DNA of 64,000 nucleotides from a virus, in IMG/VR virus record IMGVR_UViG_3300036985_001643, positions 1 to 64,000 of that record; one strand, given 5' to 3'. The position numbers and the translations under genes were made by a program. Shown here in pieces: positions 36,201 to 46,500 of the stretch. Each line of letters begins with the position of its first letter. The stretch's first letter is position 1. The notes beneath the pieces were generated by a model. That model was not told the DNA's origin. It searched no databases and worked only from the letters and a program-made list of their open reading frames with translations.

Positions 36201-37678
36201 CTATGGGTGGTTCTTTACAACATAGTTATGGTTTAGGAGGTTTTGGTGAGGTAATGCGTAACTACGGTTTAGGTATGGCTGATACAGCTTTAAGTACTTT
36301 AGGTGCTAAAAACGTAGTACAAGACTCTGCTTATAAAGGACAAGGTTCAGAGTTTATGAGAAAAGCTTCTGGTATCGCAGGAGGAATAGGTGGTGCTTTA
36401 TTACCTATGGCTGCTAATATAGTAGCTCCAGGTATGGGAGGTATGATTGCAGGGGCTGCACAACAAGGTATAGGTATGTTAGATCCTGAAGATGAACGTA
36501 CTAAACAATTAAGAATGGGTGACAATAATCAAAATGGTGTTAATCAACAACAAGGTTTACCTATTGGTACTAATTATAAAACAGGTGGTCACATGTATGC
36601 TGTAGGAGGTTATCCACAGTTAACACCTGGTACAATATCGTATATTAAGCAAGATCCTATAGGAAAACTTCCTTTAAGAAGTTATGCTCCTTTAACACTT
36701 AATGCAGAGTCTTCAAAAACTCCTCAAAATCCTTGGAGTTTTCAAGCACCTGATGTAGTAGATGACGGCTTAGGTTTAGAATATTTTCAAGGAGATTCTC
36801 CTGAAGCAATTGCTGAATACGAAAAATTCGGTATGGTTAAAAACGAAAACGGAGATTGGGTAGATAGAAACCCTACACCTGAAGAAAGACCTTTTACAAA
36901 CGAAACTGATGAAGAATATCCTATTAGTGAATTAGAATACGAAGAAGAAGAAATTCCTACAGGAGAATTTGTAGACGAAGCAGGTAATCCTATTACAGAA
37001 GCTGAGTACAAATCTAAATTAGCTAAACACGATGAGTCTTTAAAAGACAAAAACTTAAATTTAAACATGGATCCTAAGTGGTATCAAACTGTAGGACAAG
37101 CTTTACCTGCAGCTTACAATATAGGAACAGGTTTGTTTGAAAAAGCTCAACAGTTAAATGCTAATGATTACTATACTAAAGCTAACATTAAACCTTGGGA
37201 GTATAACGCAGATCCTGAATTAGCTGCAGTAAGAGAAGCTTATGCAGGTGCTTCTGCAGGATTAAAGAACACAATGCCAGGAGCGGGTGCTTATTTAACT
37301 AACAGAGCTAATCTTGCTAATCAAGAAGCTATGAGTAAGAAACAAGTATTAGCTAACAAACAAAACATTGATGCTCAAAACTATATGCAGGCTCAATTAG
37401 CTAACAAGCAAATAGAAGGTCAAAACGCAGGTACTAAATTAAACGTTGTAAATTGGAACGCTCAAGCTAAAGCAGCTAAACGTAAAAACTTACAGACAGG
37501 TTTAAGTCAATTAGGTGACGTTGCTCAAAACGATCAAGCGTTAGCTATGCAAAAAGCTTATTTACAAACAGTAAGTCCAGATTTTGCTAATTCGCTAAGT
37601 GTTGATAACTTTGCTAAACTTTATTTCGCAAATCAAAAAGCAAAAAAAGCTAATACAAATACAGAAGAAGGACAATAA
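33254..37678 (+). CDS. Large virion cargo protein with Gly-Gly repeats
   Basis: 1474 residues. Residues about 290-495 alternate polar and non-polar residues in strands with aromatic girdles (SYANLGYNTENGLNANAGW), resembling an outer-membrane beta-barrel. From about 515 the chain has many N/D-GG-P/Q motifs (FADGGPL, YKNGGQF, FANGGPL) and two NSVYAS copies. Next is a conserved NLVEQGETKLNSANYIFSD module near 827. A Gly-rich hydrophobic segment at about 1040-1076 could insert in a membrane. The C-terminus is helical. It is probably ejected with DNA. The front third has different codon use. Confidence 0.6.
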   Translation: MAKQNIPPRKPLAISNPKEFAYRDQMYSDSLSLYNTNKADLLFGNLKKTDKNTYNKYEKERELVNNANPRWNSKGKFPVTTKEGLIKTSTWLDKNGNPEWGKYKTFNPVTGTTKEYTIGNKLYEVSNDHIKPIKTDYFTGTTQFGRIQEKKNYYKKPVQPVTFVPETPKAVNSSKPPINQYKKSISSEPVKKQMTVPVQNSVQKTMRVPVQGVEEYWVKDPVLGNVKRQKPVTTYREVPWTDEAPSSQNYNINTGTLQDNKNKAKTYDVPDSVKGITFAGGGSLGDGTSSSKLVIRQSKNPSKLEFSPYTVSQENPYGSGAMSTIKYTSPALKPIKGGLAGNKPYLTGRLGLGLNDSSKDIQLGITSVGPKTPGKVATDSYANLGYNTENGLNANAGWNTRLNFGNAANLRKPGDVNAYMGVSPQISVGKKLDASVPLTAGLEYKPSKLPLSLYANASYAPQIAQRISDKFNPNEKFNVSAGLKLNIPSAKIKKSPKPKTTPSPIPEANWVKELGGQLFADGGPLNDINNGQYLNSVYASALGNYYPDGGPINTDGPRATEPGYLTDSQMKAKMAYEQAIGNPAASRMLSLNPKTGMTPEGMGTHYMSSFDNYAVPTLQDRGGSELEYNENPSPSREDFRFQTPEEANYFATHYKTVAPMMTGQYKNGGQFPTPYSLPEDNFKQGGNNLHNSVYASSPAQYPAPYGLGGYIGESTRQQMYMPLDHVTKNGGSILSMSNTPQLEGEGKDLSEPKNSYIYNQGGLINNNMKNSFNNQGFMSLPKEVQDKIRANSFANGGPLTEFNEGGTHEENPLGGIPQGVAPDGGTNLVEQGETKLNSANYIFSDTLKVDKETAASLGINNAVGKTFAELSKKMNRPNSRRENDTIEENAKKRDLDSLMQAQEEFKQKEALKKLEEIQSLDPNLLGSLMGQGQGQPVEPQQDPNLMQQPMGSEQPGGQPPVDPAMQQMMAQQGGSLGGIVPMAMGGSLQHSYGLGGFGEVMRNYGLGMADTALSTLGAKNVVQDSAYKGQGSEFMRKASGIAGGIGGALLPMAANIVAPGMGGMIAGAAQQGIGMLDPEDERTKQLRMGDNNQNGVNQQQGLPIGTNYKTGGHMYAVGGYPQLTPGTISYIKQDPIGKLPLRSYAPLTLNAESSKTPQNPWSFQAPDVVDDGLGLEYFQGDSPEAIAEYEKFGMVKNENGDWVDRNPTPEERPFTNETDEEYPISELEYEEEEIPTGEFVDEAGNPITEAEYKSKLAKHDESLKDKNLNLNMDPKWYQTVGQALPAAYNIGTGLFEKAQQLNANDYYTKANIKPWEYNADPELAAVREAYAGASAGLKNTMPGAGAYLTNRANLANQEAMSKKQVLANKQNIDAQNYMQAQLANKQIEGQNAGTKLNVVNWNAQAKAAKRKNLQTGLSQLGDVAQNDQALAMQKAYLQTVSPDFANSLSVDNFAKLYFANQKAKKANTNTEEGQ

Positions 37679-37693
37679 TTAATAATAAATATT

Positions 37694-40486
37694 ATGGCAT
37701 TTACTCCCTATAGTACTCCAATACAATACGAATACAAACCGTTAAACTTAATGGGTTTCGCAGCTCCTTTAAGCGAAATGCAAAAGGAATTTGATACTAC
37801 TACTTCTGCAATTGACGAAGCAGATGTAGACTTGTCACATTTAGATTTAGGAAAGGATCCTGAAAAAGCTAAAGCTTTAAAAGAATTATATCGAAGTAAA
37901 ACAGAAGAATTAGCTAAAAACTTATATACTTCTAAAAACTATAGACAAGCTGCGTCTAAGTTAAAAGAATTAAATCGTTTATTTCAAACAGATCCTGAAA
38001 AGTTAGCATTAGAAGCTAATTACAAAGCTAGACAAGAATATCATAAAGCTCAAAAAGAACGTATTGATAAACCAGGTGGTATTACTAGAGATCAATACTA
38101 TGAAGATATTGCTCGTAAAGATAGGGAGTATGTCAGTAAAGAAGGAACAAATTGGAAAAACGATCCTAATTTAGAAACAGGAGATTATAATCTTTATGGT
38201 ACTAAAGCTAGACTTGAAGACTTAGAAAAAGAATTTCAAGAAATTTCTTTTAAAGTAGCAAGTGCTGTATCTGGAGATAAACGTACAGGAGCTTTAAAAG
38301 AAATGGGAATAGATCCTGAGTTAATGGATAAACAGTATTCTCAAACAATCATTGATGAACGAGATCCTAAAAAAGTACAAGTTGCTGTAGAGAATTATTT
38401 AAAGACTTTACCAAGATTTAAAAATTGGGCATTGGAAGTTGCTGATTATAAATATGATGCTTTAGCACAAAACCCTGAAGCATTAAAAGAAAAAAATGAT
38501 GCATTAGCTACTAGTGCTTTAAAAAGTATTGATGCTCAATTAGCTAGTTTAGAAAAATCTGCTAAAAAAGATAAAGCCGTTTTAAACAGTGATGAATATA
38601 AAGAATTAGTAGAGTTTAAGCAAGAGTTAGAGCAAGGTAAAACTACAGGAGAATATGATAATGATTTAATGTCTTCTTTGTATAAACAAGAACACTTAGG
38701 TAATGTTTACGACATGAAAGCATTAGGAGAAGTGTTTAAGTATAAAAACGTTGATGTTAACTACAGTTGGAGAGCTATACCAAAAGAAGACACAGGAGAT
38801 GGTGGTGACGGAAGTGATAATTCTTTTAGTTCAGAAACAGGATACTTTATTCCTAATTCTGAAGAAAAATGGTCAATTGATGCTTTAGCTACTAATAAAA
38901 ACAATAGTGCTAAAGCTCTATGGGGTGTTGTAGGAAAAGTAAACGATTTAGTAAGCGGTAATGTTAGAGCAGTAGTAATGGGAGGTGATAAAAATTCTGC
39001 TTCTTATAAAAAGTTATTACAAGATCCTTCTGCTATTAGAGCAAGACAAGCACAATTACTTGGAGCTATTTCTGAAACTTTAGAAGGTGGAGGAGATTGG
39101 AAAGCCTTTAAAAATAAGGCTGCACAAAAAGGTCTTAAAATGGAAGACGGTAGAGCATATACTATTTGGAAAAGTTTAACTAAAAACGGTAATCAAGGTA
39201 TTGCTGATTTTAAAGCTTCTATAGATGCTACTGAAGAAGACGCTAATCAATATATTAATTCTCAAAAGTTATTAAACACTATTCAAAAGAATGTAACTGA
39301 AACACAAGAATTTAAAAGTTTTGCTAATACATTAGGTTCATATGTACCTGGTGATACTGAATTAGGTTACAATTCAGGTATAGGTCAAGATTACGTACCA
39401 AGTAGAGCTGATGAAGAACGTGATAAAAAAGCACAAAAATTATTTAACCCTGATTCATATAGTAAAGAAGCTTTAAATAAAATAGGTTTTATATCAGGAT
39501 CATCATTTTCAAAAGCATTAGGAACTGTTTTCAAAGGATTTACTAAATACTTAAGTATGGATCAAGTGGCTCAATTACATGGTTATAAAAATGCTTTAGA
39601 CGCTGCAAATAAAGGATACGACTTTGCAGGGTTTAAACCTGTTATTAATGCAAAAGGAGAACTAGGAAGTACTAATATTATTTGGGGTGATGCTAAATAT
39701 ACAGGAAAAACAGCTCCTCAAATATTTCAAGAAAAACAAAACGAAGTTTATAGTAAAGGATTAGTAGCTAATGAGATGTCTTATCGTTTTATTAATGATA
39801 AAAATTTAGATAAACAAATGTCTAAATTCTTTTTAAGTGCTGGAGACTTAGCTAGTTATGTACCTGCTTATAGTAAAAATTGGAAAAATGTACCAGGTTT
39901 TACAGAGGAAGGTGGTTTAGCTGCAGGTACTAAATTAAACATTAACGAAAATAGAGCTCCTAAAATAGTAATGCACGGTAATCAAATGTTATACGAAATT
40001 CCTATTTCATACGAAAAAGATGGAGTATCTACTGAGACTACTGTTACTGTTAAACCTAAAAAAGGAATGAATGTCAGACACGATAAATTATTAAAAGATT
40101 TAGATTGGGCGTCAGGTGGAGGAACAGCTACAGAAGCTGCTGATAGTGAAACTAATACAATGATAAAAGCTATGAGATTTGATAACAAATTTCAAAACAA
40201 TAATTTATCACCTCAATTAATACAGTCTATTGATGTAGCTAAAGGACAATCTCCTGTAGAGTTATTCTCTGCTCCTTTTAGTAATACTACAAAATTAGTA
40301 GTATACAAAGCGAATACTAATGGTACAGATCCTTCTTTAAACATAGCTCAAGTAGATAAAAATTCAGGAAAAGTATTAGGTTATCTTAATAACCCTAAAA
40401 CGGGAAAACCTTTCTACACACACGCTGATGATCCAGAAGCTTACGTTGAAGTAAAAAATCTTATAATGCAAGCTTTAGGAGATTAA
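37694..40486 (+). CDS. Helical internal virion protein
   Basis: 930 residues. It starts FTPYSTPIQYEYKPLNLMGF, then has long alpha-helical repeats (about 25-130) of the kind found in crAss-like cargo proteins. A Gly/Asp-rich loop near 372 (DGGDGSDNSFSSE) interrupts the chain. The C-terminal 250 residues are alpha/beta. It is placed between the GG-repeat cargo protein and the polymerase block, so ejection into the host is likely. It uses AAT and AAA more than the head genes do. Confidence 0.6.
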   Translation: MAFTPYSTPIQYEYKPLNLMGFAAPLSEMQKEFDTTTSAIDEADVDLSHLDLGKDPEKAKALKELYRSKTEELAKNLYTSKNYRQAASKLKELNRLFQTDPEKLALEANYKARQEYHKAQKERIDKPGGITRDQYYEDIARKDREYVSKEGTNWKNDPNLETGDYNLYGTKARLEDLEKEFQEISFKVASAVSGDKRTGALKEMGIDPELMDKQYSQTIIDERDPKKVQVAVENYLKTLPRFKNWALEVADYKYDALAQNPEALKEKNDALATSALKSIDAQLASLEKSAKKDKAVLNSDEYKELVEFKQELEQGKTTGEYDNDLMSSLYKQEHLGNVYDMKALGEVFKYKNVDVNYSWRAIPKEDTGDGGDGSDNSFSSETGYFIPNSEEKWSIDALATNKNNSAKALWGVVGKVNDLVSGNVRAVVMGGDKNSASYKKLLQDPSAIRARQAQLLGAISETLEGGGDWKAFKNKAAQKGLKMEDGRAYTIWKSLTKNGNQGIADFKASIDATEEDANQYINSQKLLNTIQKNVTETQEFKSFANTLGSYVPGDTELGYNSGIGQDYVPSRADEERDKKAQKLFNPDSYSKEALNKIGFISGSSFSKALGTVFKGFTKYLSMDQVAQLHGYKNALDAANKGYDFAGFKPVINAKGELGSTNIIWGDAKYTGKTAPQIFQEKQNEVYSKGLVANEMSYRFINDKNLDKQMSKFFLSAGDLASYVPAYSKNWKNVPGFTEEGGLAAGTKLNINENRAPKIVMHGNQMLYEIPISYEKDGVSTETTVTVKPKKGMNVRHDKLLKDLDWASGGGTATEAADSETNTMIKAMRFDNKFQNNNLSPQLIQSIDVAKGQSPVELFSAPFSNTTKLVVYKANTNGTDPSLNIAQVDKNSGKVLGYLNNPKTGKPFYTHADDPEAYVEVKNLIMQALGD

Positions 40487-40497
40487 ACTAAATTTAG

Positions 40498-40505
40498 TAT
40501 ATTTG
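40498..40505 (+). promoter_or_regulatory. Candidate promoter of the polymerase block
   Basis: TATATTTG lies 19 bases before the ATG at 40525. A TTTA at 40474-40477 sits 20 bases upstream and differs by one base from the -33 TTTG. It is the only gap before the giant genes, so it could drive their separate transcription. Confidence 0.5.
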
Positions 40506-40524
40506 TTAGATAATATTATACCTC

Positions 40525-43500
40525 ATGGCAAAGAAAAAAATTGTTCCCCCACCACCAAGTCCTGTTAGGTTACAGGCTTTATCTTTAGATACTAAATCAG
40601 ATAAAACTTTAGGATATAATTCAGATATTATTGACGAAGTAGGTGCAGGAGAAGAGGCAGACAGTGGTGTTATGCAAAAACACTACGCTCAAAAAGATGC
40701 TAATTTTTTTGATCCTTATGAGGATTATGTAGATAGAAAAACTTTACATGGTGGGCAATTTGATATAGAAGAATTAAATACTATTAGAGCAACTAATCAA
40801 TCTAATTGGGAACAAGCAGGTCATGCTGTTGCTAGAGTTGCTACTAACATTGTACCTCAAATTATATCAGGGTTTGCTTCTATGGTAGATTTACCAGGTT
40901 ATATAGACGCTGAACATGCTGCTAGTAATAAGATTGTCAATTGGGCAATGGATTTAAAAAAGGAAGTTGATGAAGATTGGTTTCCTATTTACGAAGAAAA
41001 ACCTGGACAATCTATGAGTCTTTCCGATCCTGCTTGGTGGATGTCAAGAGGTTCAGGATTAGTAGAATCGGTAGGTTCTTTTCTTGCTCAAGGTTTTGGA
41101 GTAGGTAAAGTAGTTTCTTTAGGAGCAAAAGGAATAGGTAGTGTTTTACAAGGTAAGAAGTTATTCGCAGCTTTAGAGGCTATACCTGGAGTTACAAGTG
41201 GAGCAAACGTAGCTAAAAGAATAGGAGGAGCTACTCAAAGTTTAACTACAGCTGCAATGTTAAATCAATCTGAAGCTGTAATAGAAGCTACTCAAGTATT
41301 TAATGATACTTATAAAGCTAGACTAGACGAAGGTTGGGATTATGCTAAAGCTAAAAAAGCGGCTGCTGAAGCTGCTTCTACTACTATGAATCTTAACAGG
41401 ATTAATATCTTGTTAAACTTAAGTTCTGCTACAGCGTTCTTAAAAGGACAAAAGTATACTAGACAATTATTAAAAAACCCTACGTTAGGACATACTTCAA
41501 AAGAATTAGTAAAAGAAGGTTCTCAAGAAGCAGTTGAAGAGTTAATCAATCATGTTGCTTCTAAAGCAGGTATGGCTAAAGGAGCTGAGAAAAATTATAC
41601 TTTTGAAAATGCTTTAAACGATATCCATTCTATGGAAGGTTTAGAAGCTGCATTTTTAGGAGCTATTGGAGGTATTGCTCAAACAGGTGGTACTAAAGCT
41701 TTAGAATACAGTAAGTATGGACCAGGAAGTACTACAGACGAATCAGGTGTTAAGATAAGTAAAGTACAAGATGCTCGTAATAGATACCAACAACAACAAG
41801 AAGTTATTAACGAATTAAAGGATAAAGGTGTTAAAATCACAGATGCTTTAAATAGTGTTAAAGAACAACTTGTATTTGAAGAAAAATTAAATGCTGCTTA
41901 CGCAAGTGGTAACGTAGAAGAGGTTAAAACTTTACACGCTCAAATGTTTGAGAATGTAGCAGCTAAACATTTTTCTGCAGGTACTACTGAAGTATTAGAA
42001 AACTTATTAAAAGCAGAGTCTCAAAAAGATCCTGAAGAAGTAGGACAAGACTATATTGATAGAGCTAAACAAGCTGTTAAAGATTTAAGAACCTTAGAAA
42101 ACATCTATAACAATGCTGAAGAATACGCTAATGTAGATGAAGTATATAGAAATAGAGCTAGTAAATTAAGAGCAGAAAAAGTTGTTCCTGAGGCTACTAC
42201 GTTACAAAAAGAATCTGAGTTCCAACTTAATCAAGAAGTTGACGCTATTGCTAAAAAACACATGTTTGATAGAGAGCGTCAAGTATTAATTAAGAAAAAC
42301 GGAGTAGTAGTAGACACAGAAACTAAAACAGAGAAAGCTCCTATTACATATTCTCTTTCTGACTTAGAAAACAATACTGGAGACACTGATGCTAACAAGG
42401 CTGTATATGAGAAATTCTTAGCAGAAGTAAAAGCATTACCTTCTTATGAAAGTACTAATTTTTATACTGAACAATTAGATGCTTTACAAAAGCAAATAAG
42501 AGATTTAGATAAAGATTATAAAAATATTACTTCAGATGCTTATCAAAAAACAGCTAAAGCTAAAGCAGCTGAAAAAACTAAAGTAGAACAACTTACTAAA
42601 GATTTACCTAAAGTATCTACTATCTCTGAAGTAGAAAAAATGAAAGAATCTACTACAGATAAAGACTTTCACAAAGCTGCTGATGCTAAAATCGAAGAGA
42701 TCAAAAAGAGTAACGATGCTCAAGCTAAACAGAAGAAGACTCAAGCTACAGTTGCAGAGCTTAACACTAGAATAGAAAAAGCTACTGAAGAAGAATTAGA
42801 AGGGTTATTAGAAGAAATTAATAATGCAGAATTAAGTCAAACACATAAGACTAATCTACGTAACGCTTACGATAGAAGAGCAAGTATACTTAACGGTACA
42901 CCTGTAGCTGTATCTCCTGAAGAAGAAAACCCTTTAGGTGCTTTTGGTTTTACTAATAATAACCCTAACGATACAGCAGAGGAAATAAAAAGAGAAGAGG
43001 AATCTCGTGCTACTAATCTTCCTAAGGATTTACCTAATCCTAAAACAGAGACTAAAGATGTAGAACAACAAGTTGCTGATACAGCAACTAAGTTATTAGA
43101 AACAGATACTACTAGAGTTACAGGACAAGATACTCAAGGTAACTTAACTTATGCTTACGGTAAGTCTACAGAAGGTCACAACTCTGGAGCAGTATTAAGT
43201 AGAGAGTTTACACAAACAGAAAATGGAGGAATAGTAACAAGAGAGGAATCTACAGATGATATAGAAAATCTACAAGTGTTAGATCCTGAAGTATTACAAT
43301 CAGGTACTCCGTTAATAATGGAAGTAGATACTGATTACATAGGTCCTAAGTATGATCCTTCTTCTAGTACTAGAGAAACTACTTCTTGGGTAGATAGATT
43401 AGCAGTGTTAAAAGCTAAAGCTGAACAACAAGGTATTCCTTTAACACAGTTAAAGGAGTATATTGCTGAAGTACCTATTAAGGTAACTATGGAAGACGGT

Positions 43501-46500
43501 ACTACTGTATTCTACGTACACGATAATGCTTGGTTTAGAGAAGAAAACCTTGACAATACACCTGATGCTATTGCTCAAGATAAAGCTAACAACTTTAAAA
43601 TCAGAGAACAAATAATCAAAAAAGGTAAAGTTACTACTAAAGTATCTTATAAAAGTTTTGGTCATTTATTCAGAGCTTACGATGGCTCTAAGATTACTAC
43701 TTCTGAAGCAATGCCAGATAGTGACTTAGCGTTATCTGTTTGTAAGAATGAATCTTTAGATTTTACAAAAGGTAAACTATTACCAACTACTTTACAAGAA
43801 GGTAGAACTTATGCAATAGTACCTGTAGGACCAGATACTTACTTACCTGTTCCTTTAGAAAGAGCTCCTATTACTCAAGAGATAGTTGATTCTATTATGA
43901 TTGCTGTAGAGGCTCACCTTTCAGGTGACACTGAGAATCCTGTTGTACAGGCTATCGGTAACTCTAACTTAGGCTTAGACATTACTACTACTGAAGGTTT
44001 AAATAAATATGTTCAACAATTTATCTACTTGTATCCTACAGAGAAACAAGAAGGTATTGAGAATCTTTTAATTAACCAAGGTGGTTCTAAAAGTACTTTG
44101 TCTTCTAGTAGACCTATTATTGCAATAACAGCAACAGGTATCGAGTTTGGTAAACCTGGTGTACAAATGGGTTCTTTTACTAATCAAGATGGTGTTAAAG
44201 TACAATCTTTTGCTGTAGTTCTTTCTAAGAACTTTAAGAAAGATGCTAAGACTACAAAAGGTTTAGCAGCGTTAAGAGCTATCTTAGAAAGTGGTAATAT
44301 ACTTTCTCATACTCGTTTAGAAAACTTACAAAAGAATCTTGACAGTGTTATCTTATTAGATAACCAAGGAGCTACTAGAACTATTAAGTACTCTCAACAA
44401 GTAAAAGATTCTACAGTTACTAATCTACGTTCTATTAATATAGGTACAGAGGAAGCACCTAAGTATGTGTATACTATACAACCTACTATTAAGTTTGATG
44501 TAGCGTTTGCTAAATTAGATAAAGTTAAAAAAGCTAGTTCTACTACTAAGAAAAAAGTTACTGTTCCTAAAGTTACTGTAACTCCTGTTGCTACTAAAAC
44601 TACTATTCCTGTTACTACTACAGTTGCTGTATTACAACCAAATGATCTTCAACTTAATGTATCTGCTACTACTAAAAAAGCAGGTATGGATTCTATTACA
44701 AAGCAAGATTCTAGCATAGAGTCATTTGATGAAAATAAGTTTATCAGAGTAACAAAAGCTAATGCAGATGATGTTAATGGTAAATATTATGCTATTGATA
44801 ATGGAGTACTAAGAATAAGAATTAATGGAAAAGATGCTGTTTCAGGCAGAACAGGAGGAGCAACCCAAATAAGTGTTAAAGTCCCAGTAGGATTTAATGA
44901 AAAAGTCTTTGCGGAAAAACTTAAAAACATAAGTCATAAAGACGGTGTTACTACTGATAAAGCTGTACAACAAGTTGTTAATGATGTTAGAAAAGCAATC
45001 ATAGAAGCACAATCAACTTCCGCAACTACTTCTACTATAGAAGCTAAGAAAGCTGATATAGAAAGAAGAAGACAGACAGGAACTAATGTTAGAGGTACAA
45101 CTTATAAAGGAGAAACTACTGAAAAAGATGAATTAAAAGTTACTAAGTATTCTGAGTTTTTTCCTGATGGAAAAAGGATCTCTAAAGGAGGTAGAATAAT
45201 GTTACCTGCTGAATTTATAGAAGAGTACAATATAACTGATCAAGATTATTTAGATAGTCTTGAAGGAGCTACAGAAATAAGAATATATGAAGTAAGAGTA
45301 GGAAAAGATGGTAGATCAGGTATAAGCATACAAGGAACTTTTCCAGAAGGAAACATAGAAACGGATGTTGCTGGTACAGAACTAACTGCTTTAAGTGAAA
45401 CTCGAGATGACATAGAAGCTCAAAAAGCTGATGTAGAAAGAAGAACTACAAAAGTAATATCTTCAGAAATTGTAGAAAAAGGGAACAGAAAAGGTCAAAC
45501 AAGAACAGTAACTCAAACTAATTCTATAAAAGATGTAGAAGGTACAATAGTAAGTGTAACAGAATATGAAGCAAAAGTTGGAGATACTACTATCACACTG
45601 GGAGGTAAATCAATGACTGTTAAAGAGTTCAAAGAAGAATTTCCATTAGATGAGGATTATGAAGAAATATTTGCAAGTTGGCCAGATTTAAATGATGATA
45701 CAATAATTACAGTAAGAAAAGTAAAAAGAACGCCTACTAACTCAAGGTATAAAACTGTTGTGAATATTTTCAACCCTGTGTTAGGGGGTGAGATGGATAT
45801 AACTATTAAAAAAGATGATACTAAATATGATGCAGAACTAGCTGCTTTAAAGCAACCTGTTGCTGGTAAACAAGTTCAGATAGATGATATAGAAAGAAGA
45901 CAAAGAGTGGCTGATATAATTACATCTCAGTTTGAATTAGGTGTTGAACTTCCAAAAATTTTAGAAACATTAGCTGAACAAGGTTATGTAGAAAAGATTA
46001 ATAATAGTGCATTTTTTAAACAAAGTGTTGGTAGAGATGCTATAGTTTTTAATATTGATGGTGCAATAGTACCTATATATAGAAGCTCAGAAGGAACAAG
46101 TAGTAAAACAAAAGGTAAGTGGTATCCTTTTTTCTTTAATGCAGGAGACTGGTTAGTTAAAGGAATGGCTGATAGTTATAAAGATGGTTACAATAATCCT
46201 ATTATTAAACAAATATTAAATAGTTTAAATACTAATTATACCTATGACAAACCAATTGCAAAAGTAAATGGTAACAATAAAGAGGTATTAGTATTATTAG
46301 GTCTTGAAGGATTTGATGAAGAAAATAATGGTATCTATGATTACCAAAATTATCTTGCAGCATCTATAGTATTAAAAGATTGGCAAAGTAAATTAGGTAA
46401 TATTGATGTGTCAGGTTATCAAGAGTATCTTGATGGTGCATTATCTGGGTTAATAAAAGCTAATCCAACTTTAAAATCAGAAATAGAAAGTGCATTTAAA